DNA of 37,364 bases. Origin: a virus. The stretch's first letter is position 1; the number at the start of each line of letters is the position of its first letter. A program made the position numbers and the translations under genes. Below are positions 9,801 through 19,811 of this stretch, piece after piece. Below the pieces are notes generated by a model. The model was not told the DNA's origin. It did not search any database and saw nothing but the letters and a program-made list of their open reading frames with translations. Location of the stretch: positions 1 through 37,364 of IMG/VR virus record IMGVR_UViG_3300042515_001790; one strand, written 5' to 3'.

Positions 9801-12219
9801 TATTAATCCGATATCACCAGACGCACTAAGTGTTAGTGCTGCTATAGCAGAATTTATGTTGCCAGAATATTCTGCTACTAATAATGCTGTAATTTCTATT
9901 AGAGCTAAAAAAATTCTAGCTATTAGTAATAGATATGTTAACAATGGCGCCGGATTTACTGCTGAAAACTATTTACAGGATAGTGGAAACAAACAATATA
10001 ACAACCTATCTATTGCTCCAAAAGCAGCTATGCCAGCATTTGCCGCTATTCCCGTCAAAGATAATAGAGCTGTATACGGACCATGGATTAGCTCTCCAGA
10101 TATGTTTATAGACGATATTTTTTCGTATTTAGGAGACGACTCAGCTCATAAATCAAGAAAACTAGAAACACTAATCGGAGGAGTTAACGTAAATGTAGAC
10201 CCAAGTCTTGTTCCATGGAACTATGGAAGTATGGTAGTTTTAGATATGGTGGCTATTCAACTAGCTACACAAGATAATAATTATCAACTTAAGGGAGAAA
10301 CTGGTCAGTTATCATATTACGGCACTCCAATGTTTAATTTAGGAAATGAGTTGAAAGCTGCTGCATATGCATTCGGAGGACCAGTAATCAATAATATACA
10401 AACACAAATCAGCGAAAACGGCCCATTAACTACGTATACATTTAGAACATATACAAAGAAATTTAGTTTATTTAATAAAGAAAATGCAGATAGATTAAAA
10501 GAGGCAGGCGAACAAAATATTAGATTTGAAAAACAACTAAGGCAACAGTATGCGGCTATTAGAGAACAACTAAGTTCCATAGCTGGTCGCCCAACACTTT
10601 CAAATTTTGATCTAGGAGCATCTGTACCAAAACTGAGATCTTACAGTCCATTGAATGTTTTAGTTGGTTATTCTTCTCCATTTTTTAGTCGTAAAGCTAC
10701 TAAACAGCCCAAATTTCTAGCTAATCGATTTGATAATACTAACATATGGACGGGAGACAGTATTCGTCAATTAACCACTGTTACTTTACAAAATATTAGA
10801 GAAGTACCATCAGAATTTGAAAATTCTTATAGTTCCAAAGCATTTATGAGTATGGATGGTTTATTGCAGCCTATATCTTTTTATCCAACGTTGTCCAACT
10901 CTACTACTCCTCTAAAAAAATATTATACAAGTGGTTGTCCGTTTTGTAACGGAACCAAACAATATTCTTTTACTTTATCTGATGGAAATACCAGATCTCT
11001 ATGGTGTGATTTTTGTAGTGGTGAAGTAGCTGGTTCTGAAGCAGGACCATCAGATGCTAGTAATGGAAGATTACCTCCCTTTATTTTATCGAACGAAGCT
11101 GATTCGTCCATTATCAGAGATCCAAATGCTGTGAGCGCTCTACTAGATAATTTTAAACGAAAACGAATTAATTATGTTAATTTAAATCCTCTCATTATGC
11201 CAGTTGGAGAATTACGTAATCAATATGCTCAGCTTAATGACTTTACAGCTCATCATATCGACATTGTTGGTAGAAGTCAAGTACCTCCACAATCTTTATC
11301 ATTTTATCAGAATTTGGATATAGATCAAAATGGTAGAGAATACTCTGATCAAAATAATAGTTTTGCTGATGCAGATATTAATTCTAAATCTTTTGATAAT
11401 GTTAATAATCGTACTAATACTAGTATTACTCAGATGAATTATAGATTTTTAGGATTACGAGGTCCATTGATAATGGCTGGCTGGGGGTTTGACACAGAGG
11501 GATATCCTGTTCCTAATGCTTCTGGTGAGCCAAAAGGATTTTTTAGTAATGGCCAGCCTTGGAGAATCTCATCTTTAACACAGCAACAAACAGGAACAGA
11601 AGGGGCAATACTCGGCAAAAATCAAGAATGGTCGAATGATGAAGGAAGATGGAGTGAGCCTACGAGAGAAGATAAATTTTATCAGGGTTGGGGTTTAAGG
11701 CCGGATTCGTGGCCAGTCGGACCAGTAGACCTTAGATGGGATCATGCGAAAAAAGTGTGGACTACTCCACAGCCATATAAGCTCGTTGATATACAATTAG
11801 AAGATGATCTTGTACCACCATTTCCTGCTAGAGGCTTCTTAAATGCCGTAGACAGAAAAACACCACTACCCAATGGTCTCAGGCGCATGGTATTTGTCAA
11901 AGATTCGTCTGAAACATTTGGAGCACCAAGAGGCGCAAAAATTTTATGTTATTATGATGAAGGTTCTGGCTTTTATGAACCAATATCTCGTCAAAATATT
12001 ATTGCTTTAGGATATATACAAAGCAATGGTTCTGCTAGGATTTTTAATGCATATGCTAAAGGTTACGATCCAGTTACCGGGTTGCCAGAAAGTCCAGAAG
12101 AAATAACCGTTCAATATGGGAATCCTTTGAATTTCCCATTAACTACTCCAAACCAGACCGGTGTATTTATGTATATAAGGAATTCATGGACTCTTATTAG
12201 TACATATAGCTGCACTTAA
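6832..12219 (+). CDS. Giant tail-tip/baseplate protein, possible baseplate hub
   Basis: 1795 residues; ATG preceded by AGAGGA. Near residue 30-60 the sequence FLGCSIKSFNASLAWG leads into a beta-rich stretch, and near 145-200 GTPVYFIYDDFSFNGIVKSW is followed by SYTVIIESPSYLLSQTNMIL. This pattern resembles the N-terminal part of baseplate hub proteins (gp27/gpD-like), where a ring-forming domain is followed by a segment about sub-domain resolution (here near 395, IPAEYRMSETNLDILSL). A CxxC-x19-CxxC cluster (CPFC then CDFC) lies at about 1368-1393 and should bind zinc. A coiled or helical segment rich in K, E, R and Q lies near 1215-1255. The C-terminal region contains GPVDLRWDHAKKVWT near 1640 and LPNGLRRMVFVKDS near 1685, which I have seen in marine phage structural proteins. 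The hub assignment is an inference from position and motif resemblance. Confidence 0.45.
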   Translation: MTTPCYTTITKSGTNGGPATNYKICCSKVYAQTLFLGCSIKSFNASLAWGSESSRLTVELVYDSCKYPSLTDINGTRVPRPTQDNAYVTARQNNNFSKDENGNSLIPAKVYYVASNGAIVSRYWSDPDPGFYADMPDPNLSIDIVGTPVYFIYDDFSFNGIVKSWEKSNSSSGTDSYTVIIESPSYLLSQTNMILSDYVGSIHSKVASDSTWYSENQYLGFPSLEYSNDYTGLIGNQNIPNLINIYGYLEDNSNFNGTGGSSGALFDPITRTPEYSYGRSMKNDRGIPVLKILTALYELTSTGEAYVNNIPNQAGYRKLFRYAPYARIVGKPPLLKNTTTIYNWQNTDRFRMGLIEPKQLSVDGVNVYLSPFMLDISNLVDNGFIPAEYRMSETNLDILSLVNNIADNTGQEVFISLEIFCVGNFTYPVIKVNTYSNLRTPGDTAVQSFIDGITDAGATITATNKGEEFNNTKPVRSVYIGGKQQRLYQVKNVKYAVSQSTLKYNPYTKTFAQVQHYGPSATQQYRFPDLNSLRNLDMGYVVNTVLGVTGRVDARAAGAFNTTDTWATNILRGNYQKPLNVVGTQISPAELSYPSSLSDAICPFFGTDPFTKLVRPIYHNYNEINLQTGNPQINPFGNKSGLGFVVEFSAAEIENIVGYNLTDRTPIGISELEFRAAMSGPDAYIAFITAVAAESVSLGISPSAVKLDIYRKVLRFLVNFGPSISMGLKNHYNAYSNSQSGGQSVPTGPASSIYTDQRAYGVFVKLQQFLKNIADEYYGKQFMISVPSPQIYTDINTAYQVTGTLPNGNDIPLTGGSQKIYSSFELATDGAWEEPGNVIDDTLTIGTSDVDEFINDNGLIQTILGYSNLPLYNYYREFEYSLYNNTINFNTNFNFYNFTKFDAYRSAGVFHNWSTSNPTFYWEPSLMFSGDKYKVVPYRHSFSDSYNSRTIPADLASKVYVKADVEENLVFAKNGNSVIPKIIVKTDKIDINPISPDALSVSAAIAEFMLPEYSATNNAVISIRAKKILAISNRYVNNGAGFTAENYLQDSGNKQYNNLSIAPKAAMPAFAAIPVKDNRAVYGPWISSPDMFIDDIFSYLGDDSAHKSRKLETLIGGVNVNVDPSLVPWNYGSMVVLDMVAIQLATQDNNYQLKGETGQLSYYGTPMFNLGNELKAAAYAFGGPVINNIQTQISENGPLTTYTFRTYTKKFSLFNKENADRLKEAGEQNIRFEKQLRQQYAAIREQLSSIAGRPTLSNFDLGASVPKLRSYSPLNVLVGYSSPFFSRKATKQPKFLANRFDNTNIWTGDSIRQLTTVTLQNIREVPSEFENSYSSKAFMSMDGLLQPISFYPTLSNSTTPLKKYYTSGCPFCNGTKQYSFTLSDGNTRSLWCDFCSGEVAGSEAGPSDASNGRLPPFILSNEADSSIIRDPNAVSALLDNFKRKRINYVNLNPLIMPVGELRNQYAQLNDFTAHHIDIVGRSQVPPQSLSFYQNLDIDQNGREYSDQNNSFADADINSKSFDNVNNRTNTSITQMNYRFLGLRGPLIMAGWGFDTEGYPVPNASGEPKGFFSNGQPWRISSLTQQQTGTEGAILGKNQEWSNDEGRWSEPTREDKFYQGWGLRPDSWPVGPVDLRWDHAKKVWTTPQPYKLVDIQLEDDLVPPFPARGFLNAVDRKTPLPNGLRRMVFVKDSSETFGAPRGAKILCYYDEGSGFYEPISRQNIIALGYIQSNGSARIFNAYAKGYDPVTGLPESPEEITVQYGNPLNFPLTTPNQTGVFMYIRNSWTLISTYSCT

Positions 12220-12230
12220 AAAGGAATAGT

Positions 12231-15200
12231 ATGGCCGCCTGTGATTGTGATATTAAGAATAATTTATTAGTATATGAATTATTAAACAATATAGATAATA
12301 CTGTTTTTAACTATGATTTAGCAGATTATATAAAGCCGTACGATGTTTCGTATAGCGGCGTATGGATGCCCTATTTTCATACAACTCAACCAAAATCCAT
12401 CGATGGGTCCATATGGAAAGAATATACCAGTAATACTTGTCAATCTAGCACTCCGAATGGTTTGGGTGTTGCTAATTTCTTATATATTCCGCAAACACAG
12501 GGTTTAAAAAATTGGTCTGTAACTGGACCCTTATTTATGAATTTAGATTGGGTTGTTAATTTTCAACCTTGTGCTAATTATAATGAAACTATTTTATTTT
12601 GGTATAGATATTGGGATATAAATAGAGAAAATGACAATAGACTAGTTCCTGGTGTCGATTTATATATTTCAGATGGTGATTTTGCTATTATTAATGGAGC
12701 ACCAAATGTTACTGATAATTTAAAAAATAGCGCACGATTAATTAAACAATCATTGACATCTGCTAAAATTACGTGTGATGTAGACTGGTTATCAAAGCTG
12801 TTATCTTCTGGCCCTCAGATAGATTGGGTTACTGAGATTCTAACAGGAGCAGGAATAGACGAGTGTGAAAAGTTTGAGCCAGGATGGACGGTAGAATCTA
12901 TTCAATATCCTAGAGATGAATATTATAGAATACTACCTTTCTTAAAATTAATGTCAGATAAACCATATAATGATATTGGAACCAATAATTATATTCAATC
13001 TAAAAGTGATTTAATTTATAAACTAGTTTCTAAATGTGGTTTGCAGCTTGTAATTCCTCCAAACTCTACAACAATTTTTACTTCTAATTTTACTAGCGAT
13101 ACCGGACCCAATATCTCTATTAGTTCAAATCAACAACTTTTTGTTCCATCTAATAATCCTGGAGCAGGATATTCTGTTGCTTATAGTGTTGGAGACTTAT
13201 TATTTAAAGCAGCTCCATCTGGTTTTGTTAATCCCATTATGACAAAGTATAATAGTACTGTCTTGGCTGATACTCATAGACTAAATACATTTACTCTTAA
13301 TGATAAAGTTTTAGGTTATAACCTATCTCCTGTAGTGTCCGGAACATTTGATCCTAATATTTCTAATATACAATTTCATGGTTTTGGTGGAGTAAAAATT
13401 AATACAGATATTAAATTAGGACAAGCTTGTGATAATGAATTTAATCTTAACTTAGGTGGAGTCATTTCTATTACCATGATCAATGGAGGGTCCGATTATA
13501 CCTCTCCTCCTACCGTAAGTATACAGCCATCCGCGTCTGATTCGGGAGCAGGAGGAGCAACAGGAATAGCTGTTATTGGAGATGGAGCATTACAAGAAAT
13601 TAATATCATCAATCCAGGTAAAAATTACTTTACTCCACCAAAGGTTTACATAGTTGGTGGAGGTGGAACAGGAGCCACAGCTGTTGCACAAGTATCTGAA
13701 GATGGACTTATTACAAATATCAATTTACAAAATCGTGGAACAGGATATTATTCACAACCAACGATATATTTGATTGGTTGCGGAACAGAAGGTGTTGCCG
13801 AAGCAGAATTAACCTCTAGCGGACAAGTAACTAGGGTTATCATCACTAATCCTGGTTCGGGTTTTACTAAATCTCCGTCTATTAGTTTTAGTGGAGGAGG
13901 AGGATCAGGTGCTCAAGCCAAGGGAACAGTAGCTGGTACCCAGCATGAATTTCAAGAAGATACTGGAGAATTACCCAAGGCGAGATACTGCTCTGGATCA
14001 ACCTATGGACAACAAACAGTTAATATCCCAGATGGTTTGGGTTCTGGTCCATACTATGTTAGAATCACAGGTAATGTAAGCGATGATTTATTAGTAAATG
14101 GAACCATAATCGACTGCGGAAGATATGCTTCGGGAACATACAAATGCAACAACGACCATAGTATAGATTACTTATTTAAAACTTCCTCGTCATTCTTCAC
14201 CATAGCTGTTAAAAATAATTTTGGTGGAATAATCTCATATAATTTAAAAATAACCTTCTCAGGCTCTGCTAAATATAATAATACGAAACAATTCGATGAT
14301 AAACCCTTTTTTATCGACAACTATCGTCCTGCAAATAGAGTTTATGATACATTTGAAACCGGCCCAGCTGCTATAAGCATAGGATTTACTACAGCTAGTA
14401 ATAGTCAATTACGCATTAAAGAAAATTTTAATCTTAATTATTTAAGAAGTGCTTCTAAGCCATCTTGTCCTGCTTTTATAGAAACCAATTCTCAAGAATG
14501 TGATTGTCAGTCCTTAACATCTATACATCCAAATATAGGTATTCAACAAGCATCTAATGAGTTTAATAATGTTGGTATTCCTAATACATCTACATATTAT
14601 TTACCATCAGGTATGTACTATGGAGGATTATTATCCAATTTAGTTGGAGAAAATGGAATCATTATACCTGGTCATCCATCACCTGGAACACCACTTCCCA
14701 AATCTCATGCTCCTATTTTTCCTTCCAATGAATCTTGTAAATACTCAAGAGCCGGATGTGGGAATGGAACAGTCTATTTTGATATTCCTTATCCAGCTAC
14801 TCTAAAACTAACGACACAAGCTAGCAAAGGTAAATTTTCTCTGCTCTGGAATGGTAAGGCGGTTACTTCAACTAAAACAGGATCTGACGAATTAATACTT
14901 ACCAAGTCTACAGCAAGTCCCGCTAGTGTACAAGTAACATTCGGAGGAGCTACGGCTGATGATCCAGAGATTCAGTGGGGAGTATCTCTAGATGCAATAC
15001 AAAATACATATACACAACAGGTTGTTAGTGCTGGATTCTCTATGGTAGGTAGTAAGGGATTTTTCCATCCCAATTTTGGTTGGACTTATGATAGTCGATA
15101 CTCAAATAAAACGGCAGTCTTACCTCAAGGAACAACAGTTCTTGCTACACAAAGCATATCTTATGGAAGTAGTGTTAATTGGGGAGGTTACTGTAATCCT

Positions 15201-18200
15201 CAAATAGCTGGTGAAAAAATTATTACTATACCGAATAATATAGCATTACCAGTTTATGTAAATATAAAAGGATTTGTTGATGATGATTTAGTGATCAATG
15301 GAGATGTTATAGAACCAGGAAAATATCCGTATTGGATTTTTCCATGCAACGGAGCGCATAATGTTGACTACACATTCTTGTGCAATGAAAGATCTTTCAC
15401 TGTTGCAGCAGCTGATAATATTGGTGGTTGGGTAGGATATAATCTAGATATTAAATTTCAAAGTGCTACTAACTATTTTTATAGTGCATATAGTATGTAT
15501 GATGAAGAATATTTAGAAGGATACAACTTTATATTTAATGAAACAAATTTATCTGTTTATCAAAAAGAAAATATAGCATATGCTAAGTATTTAGGTATTC
15601 CAACACAAGGAGGAGCATATTTAGTTACAGATAAATGGCGTAAAATTAGATATACTCCAACAGAGAGTTTAATTCTTGATTTAGTGCCATTTGAATACAT
15701 TAATTTAGATTATTTTGTTAATGATCACGGAAGATTTATTAATGATTTAATTTATGAACAAGTTGGAGTCGATTCTATAAGAATTACTAGTTTAGACGGA
15801 ACTAATAGAGCTACTTCGTATTTTGATATTGTTAATCCAACATATCAAACATGGAAAGTTGTTTTATATAGTCGGCTGAATTTAAACAAAAATTTTGAGG
15901 CTACTATAAACTATATTCAAGATAATATTATATATCTCAGACAAAATTTACCGTCCAAAAATATAGATCAAGGTATCGACTATTCTTCCGGATTAATTAG
16001 AAAGATTAACGAAGAGCTGGATGATTATGTTCCGTCTATTCTTGTTCTAAGACCATATAAAACAGTGAGAGATGATTACATTTCTGTAGGTAAATGGGGG
16101 AATATGTCATATGGTAAAGCAGCTCTAAATGCTACACAAGCATTACCTAAATATAATAATTCCACTTTAAGAACTTCAGTATATCCAAATACATATTTTA
16201 CATGGGGTGTTCCATTAGCTTTCTATAATGGATATGATCCAGATAATAAGTCTTATTATTTTCCATTAACTAGAATATGGGCAGAAAAATATAGCAATCA
16301 ACGAATACTACATGTATTGGGCCAAAATAATCAATATCCAGTAGGAAATCCTAATCCTCAAGGAGATATGATTATATCATCTGGTTCTATTTCTGGTAGG
16401 CAAGATTATATTTATGTTGGAACATATACAGGACCTATAAGAATTGAAATTAATATCGATAGAGCTAATAGTATACAAACACAAAAATATGATGTTGTAT
16501 TGTACTATAATGGTAGCGAGGTATCAAGACAAAGAGTAAATAACAATAATCAATTTACTTTCTATAGTAATAAATCCTCATACTTAGGACTATACGCTAT
16601 TGTTAAAATAGAACAAAATCAGAGCGGTTGCACCAATAGTAATACAGCATATATTACAGGTACTGTGTCTTTAAGGTCGTATTCCGTAATAGCTAATACT
16701 AATAATAATGATCTTAAACAAACAACTAGATTGTGCTATCATAAACATGAAACAATAAATAAAGACTCAATGTTTCCTAAGTCTTTAGTTGCTGGTATAG
16801 GTGGAGCTCTAACATTATGTAATACTAAAATAGCTCCCCTCTCTTATAATAAAGATACTACAAACTTTAATTTATTAAAAACTAAAGATTTTTCTCCATT
16901 ATTAGATCTTCATATTTTTTCTAGTCTAGAGAAGCACCAACCTGTTAAATCTAATGGCGGTATTGTTTTCTTCGAAGATTTTTTACAACCAAAACCTTTG
17001 AATTTTTCTATGCAGATACCGTATAATGAAAATTTCTTTTGGATAGACATACCTCATAACACAGAATGGCAACTATTAACAAAAAAAGGAATTATATTTA
17101 AATCTAATCAAGTTTATAAGGTACTAAAAAAATTAAAATATACTTGCCAAGGAGATGCTTCTTTATGTTCATCAAGATATAAAAAAAATATCTGTCAAGA
17201 TGAATATAGTTTAAGTATAGGAGATTTATGGGATAAACTAGGACTAACAGCACAAGATAGTCAGTATTTCGATGTAGTTTCTGTTTCTTTTCCGGGAGAC
17301 TGTGGAAATATTGATTATTGCTGTGAGCCAGGAGACTGGAACTGTGCAAACTCTCAGGCCCAACAAAGAGATAGATGCTATAGTTTTTGGAATGATTACA
17401 AAGTTGATGTTAACTGTCAAAGCGCTACAGATCCTAATACAAATCCACAATGTTTGGATTCTATCAGCCAACCAACAAATGCCAAAGGTACTATTCGAGC
17501 AACAACAGAGTATTTTGTATTAAAACTTAAAGAAAATATATTACCATATTTACATAATATTACCAATCCTAGATTCCACTTTTTTAGAAACGCATCTACG
17601 GTACCAATTCCATGTACATCTACTACTCTTAATAGTGTTGGTACATCATTTTTAGTAAATTATTTTTGTAATATAATTACTGATAAATGTGAATATATTT
17701 TTCCTAAAGATTATAGTTTAGGTTCTGAATATACTCCTGGTAATTTTATAGATCTTAGTCCATCTATTCTCGATCCTGGTAATGCGATTATTAATACTCC
17801 TCCTCTATCCGTTATTTTATCGAATGAAGAAAAATACAGAAGTATTGTTTCCCATCCTAATAATATTAGTCCTCCTTTGAAAGAATATGATCCAGAGGCG
17901 GACACAAAATATTGTATTACAAAAACTTTTACTATTAAAGGTACAGATAATTGTATTGCTCCAGGACTTTTATTCAGGTTAGAGGTGGATAATTTTAGAT
18001 GTCAATTTTCTTTAGATAAAGACATAGAAGGAAATGTTAGTATCAAATCTTGTTTCGATGATTTGACACTAAAAACTAAAGACAATAATGCAACTTTTAC
18101 AGTATCTCGTACTATAGCAGAAGGGACTTTTTCGTGCAATAGCAATGGAGATCCAGTGACAGGAGGATCTCCTCCTGATAATTTTTTTAATCAACAAGAT

Positions 18201-19811
18201 TTTAGCTGCTCTGATGCTAATAACGAAATGTCCCAGCGTTTTGGACCAGACTGGGAAGAAAATTATACGTTGGTAGGATGTAAAGATATAAGCAAACCAG
18301 AAGATTATTATTTAGCTTGTAGATATTGTGGACCTAAGCCATGTGGACATACTTTAAGTTATCAAGAAGCTGCTGAACAAGAGTGTCATTGTCCTAAATA
18401 TGCTGATTTAGCTGATTCTCCTACAGGGGGTAAAACATGTACATACTCTGTAGACTTAAGCATATGTGAATTAGGACAATACGATGGCTATTGCACAAAA
18501 TATACTGTTAAAACAGTACCATTATGTGGAGGATATTTAAATGACGGATTATGTACAGTAGCCCCGTCGTGTTTTGCAAAAATTGATGGGCCAACAGAAC
18601 AAGAACTAAGAACATATGAAGATGCGTGTGCCAATGTTGATCCTCAATATATTAAAGAATTCGAAGTAAGTAGATCTATTTTAGATGGACCGATTAGCAT
18701 ATTAGATGACGACCCAGCTGATACAGTAGGGATATATAATAAAAACATAGAGGAACAAGCTAGAATTAATAATGAAAATTGTCAAGTTTATAGACAACAA
18801 TCAGAATGCAACAATAACTGCAATCAATATCAAGACCAGACTGCTAGATCTAATTGTTATTGTCAGTGTTCATGTCAATCATCATTAGCTCTAGCCCAAA
18901 TTGCTAATAGTCGAGAGTGGTCAATAGGTTGTAGAGCTTCGTGTAATACCTCCGATGGCATTACAGACGGGTCGAATTATGGATATAATTGGAATGGTTA
19001 TTATAATTATTGTGGATATTATTATGGTGGATTTTGTTATTATTATGGATGGTGGTATAATTATGGAACATGTACAGCTTCTAATGGAGAAGTATCTAGA
19101 CCTCCTTGTAATTTATCACATTGTGCTGCTAGTAGTTTCCAGAGTCAGTATCAGTGTAATGGTGAAAATAAAAGTGGTTCGGACTACTCTCCATGCTCTA
19201 ATCTAGAAGATCGTTTAACAATATACCAAGGACACGTATCTAGTTGTCAATGTACATTAATATCACCACAAGAAGGACAGTATTTTATCCCATATTATAG
19301 GCAAGACCAGGAGACTTCTTGTTATAGAACTAAAACAAATATAGAAACTTTAACACCAACACAACACTCTCATTATACTCGTGAGCGCAAAGCCTATACA
19401 AAAACTAAAACGGTTTTTGTGCCTCAAGATAAAGCTAAAGAATTGACAGAATCTGTAAAAATTCGTAAAAAAACTTATGAAATCAGTTATAAAAATAAAC
19501 AAGATCAGGATAATCCTCCCGGACAATGTCCTTGTTATGGACAAGAATCTATTAATATCACGATAAAAGTTGAGGTATATCATAATTTAATTATAGCTTT
19601 TTTTGGTTCTGGTGGAGGTAGCGGATCTTCAGGCACTGGAGCAGGCGTGATATCCGGTAGTTCATCTCGTTTAAATAAAATTTGTCTACCAAGAAATACT
19701 AGTAATAAATTTAAGTGTCCTGTTGTAAAATATACTCCACTTAATTCAAAATTATTAATGTGCGATACAACCAGTGTGAAAAAAAGTAATTGTGTTTTGG
19801 GGAGTATATAA
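12231..19811 (+). CDS. Giant multidomain cysteine-rich virion protein, probable adhesin
   Basis: 2526 residues; ATG preceded by AAAAGGA. No single family covers it. Visible parts in order: an N-terminal region (1-400) without recognised domain; four tandem glycine-rich units at about 409-568 of the form 'I.I.npGsgY..pP.v.i.GGGG.GA'; a beta domain at about 586-678 that is repeated at about 983-1078 (compare GNVSDDLLVNGTII with GFVDDDLVINGDVI, and IAVKNNFGGIISYNLKI with VAAADNIGGWVGYNLDI); a long middle region; a cysteine-rich part from about 1640; and a tyrosine/glycine-rich tract at about 2249-2282. The last bases of its stop codon overlap the next start (TAATG). The position after the baseplate-like gene and its modular make-up suggest an exposed tail protein that contacts the cell surface. 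Function is not shown by any catalytic motif I can see. Confidence 0.5.
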   Translation: MAACDCDIKNNLLVYELLNNIDNTVFNYDLADYIKPYDVSYSGVWMPYFHTTQPKSIDGSIWKEYTSNTCQSSTPNGLGVANFLYIPQTQGLKNWSVTGPLFMNLDWVVNFQPCANYNETILFWYRYWDINRENDNRLVPGVDLYISDGDFAIINGAPNVTDNLKNSARLIKQSLTSAKITCDVDWLSKLLSSGPQIDWVTEILTGAGIDECEKFEPGWTVESIQYPRDEYYRILPFLKLMSDKPYNDIGTNNYIQSKSDLIYKLVSKCGLQLVIPPNSTTIFTSNFTSDTGPNISISSNQQLFVPSNNPGAGYSVAYSVGDLLFKAAPSGFVNPIMTKYNSTVLADTHRLNTFTLNDKVLGYNLSPVVSGTFDPNISNIQFHGFGGVKINTDIKLGQACDNEFNLNLGGVISITMINGGSDYTSPPTVSIQPSASDSGAGGATGIAVIGDGALQEINIINPGKNYFTPPKVYIVGGGGTGATAVAQVSEDGLITNINLQNRGTGYYSQPTIYLIGCGTEGVAEAELTSSGQVTRVIITNPGSGFTKSPSISFSGGGGSGAQAKGTVAGTQHEFQEDTGELPKARYCSGSTYGQQTVNIPDGLGSGPYYVRITGNVSDDLLVNGTIIDCGRYASGTYKCNNDHSIDYLFKTSSSFFTIAVKNNFGGIISYNLKITFSGSAKYNNTKQFDDKPFFIDNYRPANRVYDTFETGPAAISIGFTTASNSQLRIKENFNLNYLRSASKPSCPAFIETNSQECDCQSLTSIHPNIGIQQASNEFNNVGIPNTSTYYLPSGMYYGGLLSNLVGENGIIIPGHPSPGTPLPKSHAPIFPSNESCKYSRAGCGNGTVYFDIPYPATLKLTTQASKGKFSLLWNGKAVTSTKTGSDELILTKSTASPASVQVTFGGATADDPEIQWGVSLDAIQNTYTQQVVSAGFSMVGSKGFFHPNFGWTYDSRYSNKTAVLPQGTTVLATQSISYGSSVNWGGYCNPQIAGEKIITIPNNIALPVYVNIKGFVDDDLVINGDVIEPGKYPYWIFPCNGAHNVDYTFLCNERSFTVAAADNIGGWVGYNLDIKFQSATNYFYSAYSMYDEEYLEGYNFIFNETNLSVYQKENIAYAKYLGIPTQGGAYLVTDKWRKIRYTPTESLILDLVPFEYINLDYFVNDHGRFINDLIYEQVGVDSIRITSLDGTNRATSYFDIVNPTYQTWKVVLYSRLNLNKNFEATINYIQDNIIYLRQNLPSKNIDQGIDYSSGLIRKINEELDDYVPSILVLRPYKTVRDDYISVGKWGNMSYGKAALNATQALPKYNNSTLRTSVYPNTYFTWGVPLAFYNGYDPDNKSYYFPLTRIWAEKYSNQRILHVLGQNNQYPVGNPNPQGDMIISSGSISGRQDYIYVGTYTGPIRIEINIDRANSIQTQKYDVVLYYNGSEVSRQRVNNNNQFTFYSNKSSYLGLYAIVKIEQNQSGCTNSNTAYITGTVSLRSYSVIANTNNNDLKQTTRLCYHKHETINKDSMFPKSLVAGIGGALTLCNTKIAPLSYNKDTTNFNLLKTKDFSPLLDLHIFSSLEKHQPVKSNGGIVFFEDFLQPKPLNFSMQIPYNENFFWIDIPHNTEWQLLTKKGIIFKSNQVYKVLKKLKYTCQGDASLCSSRYKKNICQDEYSLSIGDLWDKLGLTAQDSQYFDVVSVSFPGDCGNIDYCCEPGDWNCANSQAQQRDRCYSFWNDYKVDVNCQSATDPNTNPQCLDSISQPTNAKGTIRATTEYFVLKLKENILPYLHNITNPRFHFFRNASTVPIPCTSTTLNSVGTSFLVNYFCNIITDKCEYIFPKDYSLGSEYTPGNFIDLSPSILDPGNAIINTPPLSVILSNEEKYRSIVSHPNNISPPLKEYDPEADTKYCITKTFTIKGTDNCIAPGLLFRLEVDNFRCQFSLDKDIEGNVSIKSCFDDLTLKTKDNNATFTVSRTIAEGTFSCNSNGDPVTGGSPPDNFFNQQDFSCSDANNEMSQRFGPDWEENYTLVGCKDISKPEDYYLACRYCGPKPCGHTLSYQEAAEQECHCPKYADLADSPTGGKTCTYSVDLSICELGQYDGYCTKYTVKTVPLCGGYLNDGLCTVAPSCFAKIDGPTEQELRTYEDACANVDPQYIKEFEVSRSILDGPISILDDDPADTVGIYNKNIEEQARINNENCQVYRQQSECNNNCNQYQDQTARSNCYCQCSCQSSLALAQIANSREWSIGCRASCNTSDGITDGSNYGYNWNGYYNYCGYYYGGFCYYYGWWYNYGTCTASNGEVSRPPCNLSHCAASSFQSQYQCNGENKSGSDYSPCSNLEDRLTIYQGHVSSCQCTLISPQEGQYFIPYYRQDQETSCYRTKTNIETLTPTQHSHYTRERKAYTKTKTVFVPQDKAKELTESVKIRKKTYEISYKNKQDQDNPPGQCPCYGQESINITIKVEVYHNLIIAFFGSGGGSGSSGTGAGVISGSSSRLNKICLPRNTSNKFKCPVVKYTPLNSKLLMCDTTSVKKSNCVLGSI

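Noticed and set aside
19790-19810. TTG start for the Cys/Tyr-rich protein
   Set aside because: The ATG at 19811 has GGGGAG at good distance and overlaps the previous stop; the TTG would place the ribosome site inside the coding region.
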